DNA of 49,275 nt from an uncultured Pelagibacteraceae bacterium (GTDB taxonomy: Bacteria; Pseudomonadota; Alphaproteobacteria; Pelagibacterales; Pelagibacteraceae), in the NCBI GenBank assembly GCA_902609675.1, contig CACLST010000006.1:1-49275 (forward strand), given 5' to 3'. Positions 28,402-37,886 of this stretch are shown here, piece by piece. The translations under genes were made by a program, and so were the position numbers. The notes beneath the pieces are model-generated. The model ran no database searches. It saw only the letters and a program-made list of their open reading frames with translations, and was not told the DNA's origin. Position 1 is the first letter of the stretch. Each line of letters starts with the position of its first letter.

Positions 28402-28433
28402 TTGTAAAAATTTATTTATTTATTAAATAAATA
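28402..28433 (+). promoter_or_regulatory. predicted rpoH promoter overlapping an AT-only dyad
   Basis: -35 TTGTAA (28402-28407), 16-base spacer and -10 TAAATA (28424-28429), leaving about four bases before the ATG at 28440. TATTTATTTA (28413-28422) and TAAATAAATA (28424-28433) form a perfect 10-base inverted repeat around one base, covering the -10 box. It may be an operator, a weak hairpin at the rluD 3' end, or low-complexity chance. Confidence 0.35.
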
Positions 28434-28439
28434 CTTCGT

Positions 28440-29330
28440 ATGAATAAAAATACATACAACTTGCCAGCACTTTCAAATGAAGGTGGATTAGCTGCTTATC
28501 TTGCTCAGATTAAGAAATTTCCAATGCTTGCAGCTGAGGAAGAGTATATGTTGGCTAAAAATTGGCAATCAACTGGAAATGTGAAATCTGCAGAAAAACT
28601 TGTAACTAGCCATTTGAGATTAGTTGCAAAGATAGCAATGGGCTACAAAGGTTATGGTTTACCTCTTAACGAGATGATATCTGAAGGTAATGTGGGATTA
28701 ATGCAAGCAGTAAAAAAGTTTGAGCCAGAAAAAGGTTTTAGACTTGCAACTTATGCAATGTGGTGGATCAAAGCTTCAATACAAGAATATATATTAAGAT
28801 CATGGAGTTTAGTAAAAATAGGAACAACAACCGCACAGAAAAAACTTTTTTTTAATTTAAAAAAAATTAAAAACCAAATAGCTCCTCGTTCAGAGGGAGA
28901 CCTGAGAAAAGAACATGTTGAAGATATAGCTAAAAGACTTTCTGTAAGTGAGAGTGAGGTCGTTTCTATGAATAGAAGACTTTCAGGTAAAGAACAATCT
29001 TTAAATGCTCCGATAGGTGAAGATGGTGATGAGTGGCAAGATTGGGTAGTTGATAATGAAATGGACCATGAATTAAAAATTGCTCAAAGTGATGAAATGG
29101 AACAAAGGAAAGATCTACTTCAAGACTCAATTAAGATATTAAATGAAAGAGAAAAAAAGATTTTACATTCAAGAAGATTAACAGATGAACCAATAACTTT
29201 AGATGAGCTGAGCAAAAAGTACAAGATAAGTAGGGAAAGAGTGAGACAAATAGAAAATAAAGCTTTTGAGAAACTACAAAAGCATATGCTTAATTCCGCT
29301 AAATCAAAAAACTTATTGCCAGCAACTTAA
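28440..29330 (+). CDS. rpoH: RNA polymerase sigma-32 (heat-shock) factor
   Basis: Directs transcription of heat-shock genes. Region 2 is clear ([21 protein letters not shown], then [18 protein letters not shown]), as is the RpoH box QKKLFFNLK (133-141), which separates RpoH from other sigma-70 proteins, and a region 4 helix-turn-helix ([20 protein letters not shown]). 296 residues. It follows rluD; its stop shares TTAA (29327-29330) with purA. FtsH, which degrades RpoH in E. coli, and HflKC are encoded in the same window. Confidence 0.96.
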   Translation: MNKNTYNLPALSNEGGLAAYLAQIKKFPMLAAEEEYMLAKNWQSTGNVKSAEKLVTSHLRLVAKIAMGYKGYGLPLNEMISEGNVGLMQAVKKFEPEKGFRLATYAMWWIKASIQEYILRSWSLVKIGTTTAQKKLFFNLKKIKNQIAPRSEGDLRKEHVEDIAKRLSVSESEVVSMNRRLSGKEQSLNAPIGEDGDEWQDWVVDNEMDHELKIAQSDEMEQRKDLLQDSIKILNEREKKILHSRRLTDEPITLDELSKKYKISRERVRQIENKAFEKLQKHMLNSAKSKNLLPAT

Positions 29331-30619
29331 AGGTTAAAAGGATCTAGTATTAAGATTGTATCATTTCTCTCTGGACTAGTTGAAATACTTGAAATTCTAG
29401 TCTCAATAAAGTTTTCTAATTCTCTTATATAATTTTTTGCATTTTCTGGTAATTCTTCAAATTTTTTTATACCCACTGTAGAAGATTTCCAGCCTTTAAA
29501 GGATTTGTATATTGGTTTAGCCATAAATTGGTCATCAACCGAAGCAGGAAGGTAATCATATTTTTTCCCATTTATCTCATAAGCAATGCACATTTTAATT
29601 TCGTCTAGTTCATCTAGCACATCTAGTTTAGTTAAGGCAATTCCATCAATTCCTGAAATTTTTAAAGTTTGTCTTACAAGGACTCCATCAAACCAACCAC
29701 ATCTTCTTTTTCTACTTGTGACAGTTCCAAATTCTTTTCCTCTTGTTCCAAGTAATTCGCCTATCTCGTCTGTTAGTTCTGTTGGAAAAGGGCCTTCTCC
29801 AACTCTTGTAGTGTATGCTTTTGTAATGCCTAAAACATAATTAATGGAATTAATACCACAGCCTGAGCCAGTCGCTGCTGACGAAGCGACGGTATTAGAA
29901 GAAGTCACAAATGGATAGGTCCCATGGTCAACGTCTAAAAGAACTCCTTGAGCACCTTCAAATAATATTTTTTTATTTTGAGATTTATATTCATCTATTT
30001 TTTTCCATACAGGCTGTGAAAATTTAAGTATTTGTGGTGCAATATCTAACAAATTTTCTTTTAATTGTTCTTTTTTGAATTCAGTTTTTCCTAAACCTTT
30101 TCTTATTGCATTATGATGACTTAATACTACATCTAATCTTTTATCCAAATTACTTTCTGATGCGAGATCCATTACTCTTATTGATCTTCTACCAATCTTA
30201 TCTTCATATGCTGGTCCTATTCCTCTTCTTGTTGTCCCTATTTTGGATTTTCCTGCTGCATCTTCTCTGATCTCATCCATTTCTTTGTGAAATGGCAAGA
30301 TAAGAGTGGCTGCTTCAGATAAAATTAAATTTTCAGAATTAACTTCTATGCCTTTAGATTTAATTTCATCAATCTCATCTAAAAGCGCCCATGGATCAAC
30401 CACTACACCATTTCCAATTATAGATATTTTATTTTTTCTAACTATTCCTGATGGTAGCAGTCTTAATTTATAAACTATACTATCTATAACAAGGGTATGG
30501 CCAGCATTGTGTCCACCTTGAAACCTTATTATTACATCAGCCTCGCTTGATAGCCAATCAACAATTTTGCCTTTTCCTTCATCTCCCCACTGCGAACCGA
30601 CTACAACTACATTTTTCAT
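29327..30619 (-). CDS. purA: adenylosuccinate synthetase
   Basis: GTP-dependent ligation of IMP and aspartate, the first step from IMP to AMP. The P-loop-like GDEGKGK (12-18), catalytic [47 protein letters not shown] and [12 protein letters not shown] segments are intact. 430 residues. It overlaps thiD by four bases (ATGA) and ends the long minus-strand run, convergent with rpoH. Secure. Confidence 0.97.
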   Translation of the reverse strand: MKNVVVVGSQWGDEGKGKIVDWLSSEADVIIRFQGGHNAGHTLVIDSIVYKLRLLPSGIVRKNKISIIGNGVVVDPWALLDEIDEIKSKGIEVNSENLILSEAATLILPFHKEMDEIREDAAGKSKIGTTRRGIGPAYEDKIGRRSIRVMDLASESNLDKRLDVVLSHHNAIRKGLGKTEFKKEQLKENLLDIAPQILKFSQPVWKKIDEYKSQNKKILFEGAQGVLLDVDHGTYPFVTSSNTVASSAATGSGCGINSINYVLGITKAYTTRVGEGPFPTELTDEIGELLGTRGKEFGTVTSRKRRCGWFDGVLVRQTLKISGIDGIALTKLDVLDELDEIKMCIAYEINGKKYDYLPASVDDQFMAKPIYKSFKGWKSSTVGIKKFEELPENAKNYIRELENFIETRISSISTSPERNDTILILDPFNL

Positions 30620-31428
30620 CTAAAATTTTTTTTAATTTGTATACTATTTAAATGGTTTACAGGACCGTGACCTTTCCCAATATTTGGTTGTGTTCTTAAT
30701 GAATGATTTACATATTTAATTGCCATTTCACAAGATTTCTTTAAAGTTTTTCCACACGAAAAGTAGGTAGTTATAGCGCTAGAAAGAGTGCAACCAGTGC
30801 CATGGCTATTTTTTGTATTTATTTTCTTATTTTTAAAGATTTTGATTTCTTTTTTATTCATAAAAACGTCTTGAATATTTTTATGATTCAAATGACCTCC
30901 TTTAATTAGAATATTTTTTGCACCTAATTCTACTAGATGGTTACCTGCTAAGATTACATCTTGGATAGTTGATATTTTTAAATTGGTTAAAACTTCAGCT
31001 TCGGGTATGTTTGGTGTAATTAAATCTGCTTCAGACAAAAGTTTATTTTTTAAAATTTTAATAGCAGGATCATTAATTAATTTTTTTCCGCCCTTTGCTA
31101 CCATTACTGGATCTAATATTATTTTTTTTGCTTTTATTTTTTTTAATGATTTTATTACTGAATTTATAACTTCTTTTGAATGAAGCATTCCTATTTTAAT
31201 TGCGTCTGGTTTTATATCTTTTGCAGTAAATTCAATTTGACGAGAAATTTCTTTACTATTCACTGGAACAATTGATTTAACACCTGTTGTATTTTGTGAA
31301 GTTATAGCAGTTATAGCGGTCATGGCATATGAGCCAAGCGATGTGACAGTTTTAATGTCTGCTTGTATGCCTGCACCGCCAGAAGAGTCTGAACCAGCAA
31401 TAATTAAAATTTTAGATTTTATTTTCAA
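30616..31428 (-). CDS. thiD: HMP / HMP-phosphate kinase of thiamine synthesis
   Basis: Phosphorylates 4-amino-5-hydroxymethyl-2-methylpyrimidine (HMP) and HMP-P to HMP-PP. The PfkB-like ribokinase fold shows [17 protein letters not shown] at the N terminus, [19 protein letters not shown] and the anion-hole [13 protein letters not shown]. 270 residues. It lies one base from glmM and overlaps purA, so it is in an operon without other thiamine genes. Cultured SAR11 strains lack ThiC and need external HMP; a free-standing ThiD fits HMP salvage, but thiC absence cannot be judged from this window. Confidence 0.94.
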   Translation of the reverse strand: MKIKSKILIIAGSDSSGGAGIQADIKTVTSLGSYAMTAITAITSQNTTGVKSIVPVNSKEISRQIEFTAKDIKPDAIKIGMLHSKEVINSVIKSLKKIKAKKIILDPVMVAKGGKKLINDPAIKILKNKLLSEADLITPNIPEAEVLTNLKISTIQDVILAGNHLVELGAKNILIKGGHLNHKNIQDVFMNKKEIKIFKNKKINTKNSHGTGCTLSSAITTYFSCGKTLKKSCEMAIKYVNHSLRTQPNIGKGHGPVNHLNSIQIKKNFR

Positions 31429-31429
31429 G

Positions 31430-32761
31430 TTAGATAATTGATTTTTTTACAATATTAATACATTTAGAAAGCATAGTTTTATCGCCAGTTTCACACATTA
31501 TCCTCACCACTGGTTCTGTTCCAGATTTTCTTACTAACATTCTGCCTTTTCCTTTTATTAAACTGTTTGCTTTTTTAATTGCATTTTTGCACTTGGGATT
31601 ATTAATTATTGATTTATCTTTTACTTCAACATTTTCTAACAATTGAGGAGTAGGTGTAAAATTTTCAAATATTTCACTCGCTTTTTTGCCTTTTCGTATA
31701 GAAAATAGAATTTCTAATGCTACCAATAAACCATCGCCTGTAGTCGCAAATTTGCCAAGTATAATATGGCCAGATTGCTCTCCTCCTAAATTAAATTTAT
31801 TTTTCTGCATTGCTTCTTTTACATATCGATCACCAACTTTAGATCTTATAAACTTTATCTTATTTTTAGAAAAATATTTTTGTAATCCATAGTTTGACAT
31901 TAAAGTACCTACTACCCCACCTTTTAAAATTTTTTTTCTTTTCCATCTTGTTGCAAGCATTGCTATTATTTTATCTCCATCAATAATATTACCCTTCTCA
32001 TCACAAATAATAATTCTATCTGCATCACCATCTAAAGAAACTCCAATATGAGATTTATTTTTTTTTGTATAATATTTAATTTTATTTGGAAATGTAGAAC
32101 CACATTTTTTATTTATATTAAATCCATTTGGAGAAGTTCCAATCTCGTGAACTATGGCACCCAATGATCTAAACAATTGAGGCCCTACTTTATATGCAGC
32201 TCCATTAGCACAATCTATTGTAATTCTTAAACCTCTTAGATTAAATTGTTTGGGAAAATTTGTTTTTAATATCTCAATATATTTATTTGAGCCATCCTCT
32301 AATCTTTTAACTCTACCTAATATTTGAGGATTTGATAATTTTTTTGATATTTTTGAATCAATTAGTTTTTCTATTTTTTTTTCTATTTTATCAGATAATT
32401 TTAAACCATTTGGTCCAAATAATTTTAAACCATTATCATAAAAAGGATTATGCGATGCAGTAATCATAATTCCCATATTAGCTCTCATTTTTTTTGTAAG
32501 CATTGCAAGACCATTTGTTGGTAATGGCCCAAATGTGAAAACGTGCATTCCAGCTGATGTTAAACCAGACACTAATGCTGGTTCTAACGCATAACCAGAT
32601 AACCTAGTATCTTTTGCAATTATTGCTATCTGTTTAGTTTTTTTTTTATTATTAAAATATGTGCCAACAGCTAAACCAAACTTAAAAAACATGTAACCAT
32701 TGATTTTATTTCCATTTACTTTTCCTCTTATTCCATCTGTGCCAAAATATTTTTTTGTCAT
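31430..32761 (-). CDS. glmM: phosphoglucosamine mutase
   Basis: Interconverts glucosamine 6- and 1-phosphate on the way to UDP-GlcNAc for peptidoglycan and lipid A. The active-site phosphoserine is S103 in TASHNP (101-106), metal site DGDADR at 244-249, sugar-binding GGEQSGHII and phosphate-binding KSGTEPVVRIM follow. 443 residues. It overlaps folP by four bases. The ftsH-folP-glmM order is widely conserved in bacteria, which supports GlmM over other phosphohexomutases. Confidence 0.96.
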   Translation of the reverse strand: MTKKYFGTDGIRGKVNGNKINGYMFFKFGLAVGTYFNNKKKTKQIAIIAKDTRLSGYALEPALVSGLTSAGMHVFTFGPLPTNGLAMLTKKMRANMGIMITASHNPFYDNGLKLFGPNGLKLSDKIEKKIEKLIDSKISKKLSNPQILGRVKRLEDGSNKYIEILKTNFPKQFNLRGLRITIDCANGAAYKVGPQLFRSLGAIVHEIGTSPNGFNINKKCGSTFPNKIKYYTKKNKSHIGVSLDGDADRIIICDEKGNIIDGDKIIAMLATRWKRKKILKGGVVGTLMSNYGLQKYFSKNKIKFIRSKVGDRYVKEAMQKNKFNLGGEQSGHIILGKFATTGDGLLVALEILFSIRKGKKASEIFENFTPTPQLLENVEVKDKSIINNPKCKNAIKKANSLIKGKGRMLVRKSGTEPVVRIMCETGDKTMLSKCINIVKKSII

Positions 32762-33813
32762 TGATTAAAATTGAGTTTTTTAAAAACTTTAATTCCTTGG
32801 TTCACTTCATTAACATCATGAATCCTAAGAATTTGTACTCCTTGTAACATGCTAAAGATACTTGAAGACACAGTTCCACCTATTCTTTCTTTGCTATCAT
32901 TATTTCCAGATATATCTTTTATAAATCTCTTTCTGGAAATTCCCAACATTACTGGTAATCCTAAAGAATGAAAAATAGAAACATTATTGATTAGGGTAAT
33001 ATTATGTTTCATATTTTTACCAAATCCTACCCCAGGATCTAAGATAATGTGATTATGTTTAATTCCACTTTTTCTAATTAACCTCAGCTTATTTTCAAAA
33101 TAATCATATATATCTAACAAAACATTATTATACCTTGGATTTTTTTGCATTGTTTCTGTATTGCCTTTCATATGATGTAGAACGAATGCTAATTTTGTTT
33201 TTTTTAAAAAATTAATTGTCTTCATATCATAACTAAGTCCAGATACATCATTAATTAGGTCTAGTTTATATTTTAAAGCTTTTTTCATCACAAAACTTTT
33301 TCTAGTATCTAAAGAAACAAAAAAATTTTTAGATTTTAAATAACTCATAACTTTGTTTACTCTCAGCCACTCCTTTGTTTGTGGAATTTCTTTAGAGCCT
33401 GGCCTTGTAGACTCACCACCTACATCAATTATCTTTGCTCCATCAACTATTAATTTATTAATCTGTTTTTTTGCAGAACTTTTCTCATTAAATTTTCCAC
33501 CATCAGAAAAGCTATCTGGAGTAATATTTAAAACACCCATAAATATTGGTAAATTATCAAATTTTAATTTGGGAATTTTTTTAGGTTTTGATATGTTATT
33601 GATATCAATTAAAACTTTTTTTTTAATTTTTGAAGGAAGTTTTTTAATACTTCTAATATTTATTTTTTTTTTATTAGTTCTGGTAATTATTTCAATTGTA
33701 TCAAATGAAAATGATTTATTACCACTAACTGGAAGTGAAATCTTTTTTTTAACTTTTTCTCTGGATATTTGGTTATAATAAAAATTACACGCTCTTGTGT
33801 AATATTTTTGCAT
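32758..33813 (-). CDS. folP: dihydropteroate synthase with N-terminal extension
   Basis: Condenses p-aminobenzoate with hydroxymethyl-dihydropterin diphosphate to dihydropteroate. The barrel begins MGVLNITPDSFSDGG (92-106) and continues with GGESTRPGS, SLDTRKSFV, INDVSGL and DPGVGFGKN. At 351 residues it is about 70-90 longer than the E. coli enzyme because of an N-terminal segment (KYYTRACNFYY, LPVSGNKSFSFDTIEIITR) before the barrel. Similar extensions occur in other alphaproteobacterial FolP proteins as I recall; the role is unknown. It lies six bases after ftsH and overlaps glmM. ThyX in the same window makes the folate context notable. Confidence 0.93.
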   Translation of the reverse strand: MQKYYTRACNFYYNQISREKVKKKISLPVSGNKSFSFDTIEIITRTNKKKINIRSIKKLPSKIKKKVLIDINNISKPKKIPKLKFDNLPIFMGVLNITPDSFSDGGKFNEKSSAKKQINKLIVDGAKIIDVGGESTRPGSKEIPQTKEWLRVNKVMSYLKSKNFFVSLDTRKSFVMKKALKYKLDLINDVSGLSYDMKTINFLKKTKLAFVLHHMKGNTETMQKNPRYNNVLLDIYDYFENKLRLIRKSGIKHNHIILDPGVGFGKNMKHNITLINNVSIFHSLGLPVMLGISRKRFIKDISGNNDSKERIGGTVSSSIFSMLQGVQILRIHDVNEVNQGIKVFKKLNFNQ

Positions 33814-33819
33814 TAATTT

Positions 33820-35712
33820 TTAATGAACAATCTTTGGTTTTAATCCCATTGAACCTAAAGCAGAACTTTGCTCATCTTCCTCTACTTTTAAATCTTCTTT
33901 ATTTTTTGGATATAAGTTTTTGTTCACTATGTCTTCAATTTCCTGACCCGTTAATGTTTCATAAGTAAGTAGAGCTTTAGCTAATTTATGTAAGTCATCA
34001 ATATTATCAGTTAAAACTTTTTTTGCTCTATCATAACCTTGATCAACAAATTTTCTAATTTCAGTATCTACTTTTCTTGCGGTTTCTTCAGACATATTTT
34101 GTTGTCTTGCAACTGATCTTCCTAGGAAAACTTCTTCCTCATTTTCGCCATATGCAACTGGGCCAAGCTCTTTACTTAATCCTGCTCTCATTACCATTGC
34201 TCTAGCTCTTTTTGTTGCTTGCTCGATATCGCTCGCTGCACCTGTGGTTACTTTATCATCTCCAAATATAATTTCTTCTGCAACTCTTCCTCCCATTGCT
34301 ATGGCCATTTGGGCGTGTAGTTGTTCTCTTGTTTGAGACACCTCATCTCTCTCAGGAAGTTGCATTACCATTCCTAATGCTCTTCCTCTTGGAATGATTG
34401 TTGCTTTATGTATAGGATATGCTGCCTTTTCGTTTATGGTAACAATGGCATGGCCAGCTTCATGATATGCAGTCAATTTCTTCTCTTCCTCACTCATTAC
34501 CATTGATCTTCTTTCAGATCCCATCATTACTTTATCTTTTGCTTCTTCAAATTCCATGTAAGTAACTATTCTCTTATTTTTTCTTGCTGCTAATAATGCT
34601 GCTTCGTTAACTAAATTTGCTAAGTCTGCACCAGAAAACCCTGGTGTTCCTCTTGCAATAGTTCTTAAATTAACATCTGGTGCCATTGATATTTTCTTAG
34701 CATGCACTTTTAATATTTTTTCTCTTCCAAGTAAGTCAGGATTAGAAACTACTACCTGTCTGTCAAATCTTCCCGGTCTTAATAAAGCTGGATCAAGAAC
34801 ATCAGGTCTATTAGTTGCCGCAATTATTATTACACCTTCATTTGTATCAAAGCCATCCATCTCCACAAGCAATTGATTAAGTGTTTGTTCTCTTTCATCG
34901 TTACCTCCACCTAAACCTGCGCCCCTACTTCTTCCAACAGCATCAATCTCATCGATGAATATTATGCATGGTGAGTGTTTCTTGCCCTGCTCAAACATAT
35001 CTCGAACTCTTGAGGCTCCAACACCAACAAACATTTCTACAAAGTCTGAACCCGATATTGTAAAGAATGGTACTCCTGCTTCGCCAGCGATCGCCCTTGC
35101 TAATAAAGTTTTACCAGTCCCTGGAGGTCCAACTAATAGACATCCACGAGGTATTTTTCCACCTAGTCTACTAAATTTTTTAGGATCTTTTAAAAATTCT
35201 ACTACCTCCTCTACTTCTTCTTTGGCTTCTTCAACTCCAGCCACATCGTTGAAGGTAACCTTGCCTTTTAATTCATTCATCATTTTGGCTTTTGATTTTC
35301 CAAAACCCATAGCTCCACCTTTACCACCTTGCATCTGTCTCATGAAGAAGATCCATACAGCAATTAAAAGTAGCATAGGAAACCATGATAAAAGTACTCC
35401 AAACAACGAAGGCATTTTTTCTTCTAATGGACTTGCTGAAATACTAACACCTTTATCACTTAATTTTTGAATAAGATTTGGATCATCTGGCGCATAAGTA
35501 TTAAACATTTCTCCGTTAGACATTACACCTTTGATATTTTTTCCTTGAATTTCTACTTGCACAACTCTTCCATTATCTACTTGAGTTAAAAATTCTGAAA
35601 ATATAATGTTATTTTTTTGATTAACTGATCCTTGTGGATTCTTAAACATATTGTAAAGGCCTATAGTCAAGATGACTATAACTGCCCACATTGCTAAGTT
35701 TCTGAAATTCAT
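33820..35712 (-). CDS. ftsH: ATP-dependent zinc metalloprotease FtsH
   Basis: Membrane-anchored AAA+ protease that degrades misassembled membrane proteins and short-lived regulators (RpoH and LpxC in E. coli). Two membrane spans (about 8-21 and 103-124) flank a periplasmic domain; Walker A GPPGTGKT at 195-202, Walker B IFIDE at 251-255, second region of homology [20 protein letters not shown], zinc motif HEAGH at 417-421. 630 residues. Between tilS and folP, as in many alphaproteobacteria. Its regulators hflK/hflC are at 7379-8479. Confidence 0.98.
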   Translation of the reverse strand: MNFRNLAMWAVIVILTIGLYNMFKNPQGSVNQKNNIIFSEFLTQVDNGRVVQVEIQGKNIKGVMSNGEMFNTYAPDDPNLIQKLSDKGVSISASPLEEKMPSLFGVLLSWFPMLLLIAVWIFFMRQMQGGKGGAMGFGKSKAKMMNELKGKVTFNDVAGVEEAKEEVEEVVEFLKDPKKFSRLGGKIPRGCLLVGPPGTGKTLLARAIAGEAGVPFFTISGSDFVEMFVGVGASRVRDMFEQGKKHSPCIIFIDEIDAVGRSRGAGLGGGNDEREQTLNQLLVEMDGFDTNEGVIIIAATNRPDVLDPALLRPGRFDRQVVVSNPDLLGREKILKVHAKKISMAPDVNLRTIARGTPGFSGADLANLVNEAALLAARKNKRIVTYMEFEEAKDKVMMGSERRSMVMSEEEKKLTAYHEAGHAIVTINEKAAYPIHKATIIPRGRALGMVMQLPERDEVSQTREQLHAQMAIAMGGRVAEEIIFGDDKVTTGAASDIEQATKRARAMVMRAGLSKELGPVAYGENEEEVFLGRSVARQQNMSEETARKVDTEIRKFVDQGYDRAKKVLTDNIDDLHKLAKALLTYETLTGQEIEDIVNKNLYPKNKEDLKVEEDEQSSALGSMGLKPKIVH

Positions 35713-35725
35713 TACTATAAATTAA

Positions 35726-35753
35726 GAATTATTATCAATTTAACAAGTGTCAA
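35726..35753 (-). promoter_or_regulatory. possible ftsH promoter
   Basis: Minus strand: a perfect -35 TTGACA (35748-35753) with 16 bases to a weak -10 TAATTC (35726-35731), leaving about seven bases before the ftsH ATG at 35712. No heat-shock sigma-32 pattern was recognised. The -10 is poor, so confidence is low. Confidence 0.35.
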
Positions 35754-35775
35754 TTTGTGCCAATTTTAAGGTATT

Positions 35776-36828
35776 CTATCTATTTTCTGAGGAAATAATG
35801 ACTGAATTCTTAAGTTTCTGAATTATACATCCTGAAAGTGTTTTTTTTGAGTAATTATTAGTAGATCTTAAATATTTAAGTAAGTTATCAACCTTCGCGC
35901 CTCTGGCAAAAGTATTTTTTTTTCCTATTTTTTGAATCAGTTCTGAAAATGATCTAAAGACAATTTCATCTGGTTGTTTGAGAAAATCATCTTTTAAAAT
36001 AATTGAATTAATTAGTTTTAAGTAATTAGAATTGTCATTAATATTTTTTTGAACATAATAATCTATAGCATTATTACTTTTGCTTAGATTGTTTAGAGAT
36101 AATTTAAATTTATTAAATGTTAATCCATCCTTTTCTAAATTTGAAATTAATTTCCTAATTTTTACTCTTAGAAATTTATCATTTAAATTAGAAGGATCAT
36201 TGATATTGAAATTAAATGTATTTTTTGAGAGATATATAAGATCTTTTTTAGACATATCCAGCAAAGGTCTCAAAACAAAAATTTTATCACCAAGTTTTAC
36301 TTTGGATTTAATCTTACTAAATGAAATTAAACCTTTTAAACCTGAGCCTCTTAATAATCTTATAAAAAAGTTTTCAATCAAATCATCTGTATGGTGTGCC
36401 GTTAAAATTATATCAATTTTTTTGGTGAGACTTCGATTGATAATTAATTTGTATCTATTATCTCTAGCAAAAGATTGTAGATTTCTTTTTTTATTTATTT
36501 TTTTAATAGTGAGTATATTGCTAGAAATTTGGAATAATTTCAGTTTTTTTTTTACTAAATTAGCCTCGAAAGTTGAATTTTTTCTTAGTTTATGATCAAC
36601 GATAAAAAAATAAACTTTTTTATTTTTTTCTAAAGAATAACATTTAGCTAAGAATGATAATGCCATACTGTCTACTCCACCTGAAACAGCTACACAAAAA
36701 CTGTTTAGGGCATGGCTAGATATTTTTTTTTTAAAATTTAAGTAAATTCTTTTTATTCTTGGATCATCTAATTTTTTGAAATAAAAATTATGAATTGTCT
36801 TTTTTGCACCTAAATTCTTTTTCTTCAT
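35776..36828 (-). CDS. tilS: tRNA(Ile)-lysidine synthetase
   Basis: Converts C34 of tRNA-Ile(CAU) to lysidine, so that it reads AUA, a codon needed often in AT-rich genomes. The PP-loop SGGVDS is at 49-54, followed by the HHTDDLIENFFIRLLRGSGLKGL segment and RPLLDMSKKDL. 350 residues, with a short, diverged C-terminal region. The ATG at 36828 lies inside cpoB, an overlap of 41 bases, and no other Met precedes the PP-loop. It sits between cpoB and ftsH, the normal alphaproteobacterial order. Confidence 0.93.
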   Translation of the reverse strand: MKKKNLGAKKTIHNFYFKKLDDPRIKRIYLNFKKKISSHALNSFCVAVSGGVDSMALSFLAKCYSLEKNKKVYFFIVDHKLRKNSTFEANLVKKKLKLFQISSNILTIKKINKKRNLQSFARDNRYKLIINRSLTKKIDIILTAHHTDDLIENFFIRLLRGSGLKGLISFSKIKSKVKLGDKIFVLRPLLDMSKKDLIYLSKNTFNFNINDPSNLNDKFLRVKIRKLISNLEKDGLTFNKFKLSLNNLSKSNNAIDYYVQKNINDNSNYLKLINSIILKDDFLKQPDEIVFRSFSELIQKIGKKNTFARGAKVDNLLKYLRSTNNYSKKTLSGCIIQKLKNSVIISSENR

Positions 36829-37807
36829 AATACTTTGCTTTTTGAAGTACAGATTGAGTTGCTTCTGGATATTGTTTTTTAACTCCAGCGATCATCAAAC
36901 ATCCTTGATCTTTTTCTCCCATCTGAACCAATGATACTCCCAGTTTCAATAAATTTTCAGGAGCGATTTTACTTTCTGGATATTTTTGATAACCCTCTAA
37001 ATAAGCAGTGGCAGCATCAGTGTACATTTGTCTTATTCTATATGTTTCTGCATACCAATATTGTGCGTTGCCTGACAATTCATTATCAGGATTTGTCAAT
37101 ACAAATTCTCTAAAAGCTTTTTCAGCACTAGTATAGTCACCAACTTTTAAAAAATTTCTTGCAAATTGATATTGCTCTTTTGGACTAGCGTCAGGTAATA
37201 ATTTTTCCTCTGCGTTAAAAACCTCTGAGATTATTGCTTCAGTCTGTTCTACTGATTCTATTACTTGTGTATCATCACTAGTAGTCATGTCTTTATATGA
37301 TACCTCTCCCAGAGATTGTGGTTCTGAAGATCCAGGAAGTATTTTTTTTTTAGTTATCTCTTCACTCATCAATGCTTGATTTGTTTTGGGTAAAGAAGAA
37401 AGAGAGTTATTGTTTGAATTTGTAATAGAGTTTTGCTCAATTTGCTCAAATCTTAACTGATTATTCTGTTGTACTTTAGAAAGCTTATTTGAAAGTTTGT
37501 CTAATTTAAAATTAATTTCTTCAAATTTATTCGTTAATTCTTGGAACTGGGTCTCTATTTCACTTAACTTTAGTAAATGTTTTGTTAACGCCTGTTCAGA
37601 CTCCTTTGTTGATGCTTTTTGAATTGTATTTGTAGCAGGGTTTTCGGAAAATGACTGGGAGTAAACTGCTCTTTCTAAAGTCCTAAGATCTTTTTGAATA
37701 TTTTCCAAGATTTCTCCCACTTCTTTATCTTGAGAAAATGAAATGCATGTAGAAAAAAGTAAAAATGAAAAAAAATTAACTAAAATGTACTTAATTAATG
37801 ATCTCAT
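36788..37807 (-). CDS. cpoB: CpoB (YbgF)-type periplasmic Tol-Pal coordinator
   Basis: In E. coli, CpoB links Tol-Pal to peptidoglycan synthesis during constriction. 339 residues: signal peptide (about 1-25, ending CISFS), an N-terminal coiled coil (SEIETQFQELTNKFEEINFKLDKL), a low-complexity Ser/Thr/Glu linker, and C-terminal TPR repeats (YQFARNFLKVGDYTSAEKAFREFV, GNAQYWYAETYRIRQMYTDAATAYLEGY). It is last in tolQRAB-pal-cpoB. A strong hairpin and a new -10 box separate it from pal, so it may be transcribed apart from the rest. Confidence 0.92.
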   Translation of the reverse strand: MRSLIKYILVNFFSFLLFSTCISFSQDKEVGEILENIQKDLRTLERAVYSQSFSENPATNTIQKASTKESEQALTKHLLKLSEIETQFQELTNKFEEINFKLDKLSNKLSKVQQNNQLRFEQIEQNSITNSNNNSLSSLPKTNQALMSEEITKKKILPGSSEPQSLGEVSYKDMTTSDDTQVIESVEQTEAIISEVFNAEEKLLPDASPKEQYQFARNFLKVGDYTSAEKAFREFVLTNPDNELSGNAQYWYAETYRIRQMYTDAATAYLEGYQKYPESKIAPENLLKLGVSLVQMGEKDQGCLMIAGVKKQYPEATQSVLQKAKYYEEKEFRCKKDNS

Positions 37808-37821
37808 AGAAACATTTGTAA

Positions 37822-37827
37822 TTATAA
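37822..37827 (-). promoter_or_regulatory. predicted -10 box for cpoB
   Basis: Perfect TATAAT on the minus strand, 15 bases before the cpoB ATG at 37807, just downstream of the pal-cpoB hairpin. No -35 is recognisable because that position falls in the hairpin stem. The predicted leader is about eight bases. Confidence 0.35.
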
Positions 37828-37841
37828 TAATGGCAGAAAGA

Positions 37842-37873
37842 AGACCCTTGCTTTAAAAAAAGTAAGGGTCTTT
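37842..37873 (-). terminator. hairpin between pal and cpoB, probable terminator/attenuator
   Basis: AAGACCCTT (37842-37850) pairs with AAGGGTCTT (37865-37873), and inner bases extend the stem to 14 pairs (one G-T) with an AAAA loop. On the minus strand the stem is followed by a partly interrupted U-rich stretch (TTCTTTCT); on the plus strand by TTT. It is the strongest hairpin seen between genes in the window and probably ends or thins the tol-pal message before cpoB. Confidence 0.65.
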
Positions 37874-37886
37874 TTAAAAATTAGTT

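Noticed and set aside
35740..35760. Sigma-54-like TGGCAC element upstream of ftsH
   Set aside because: The -12 half does not match TTGC at the required spacing; the same bases give a sigma-70 TTGACA.
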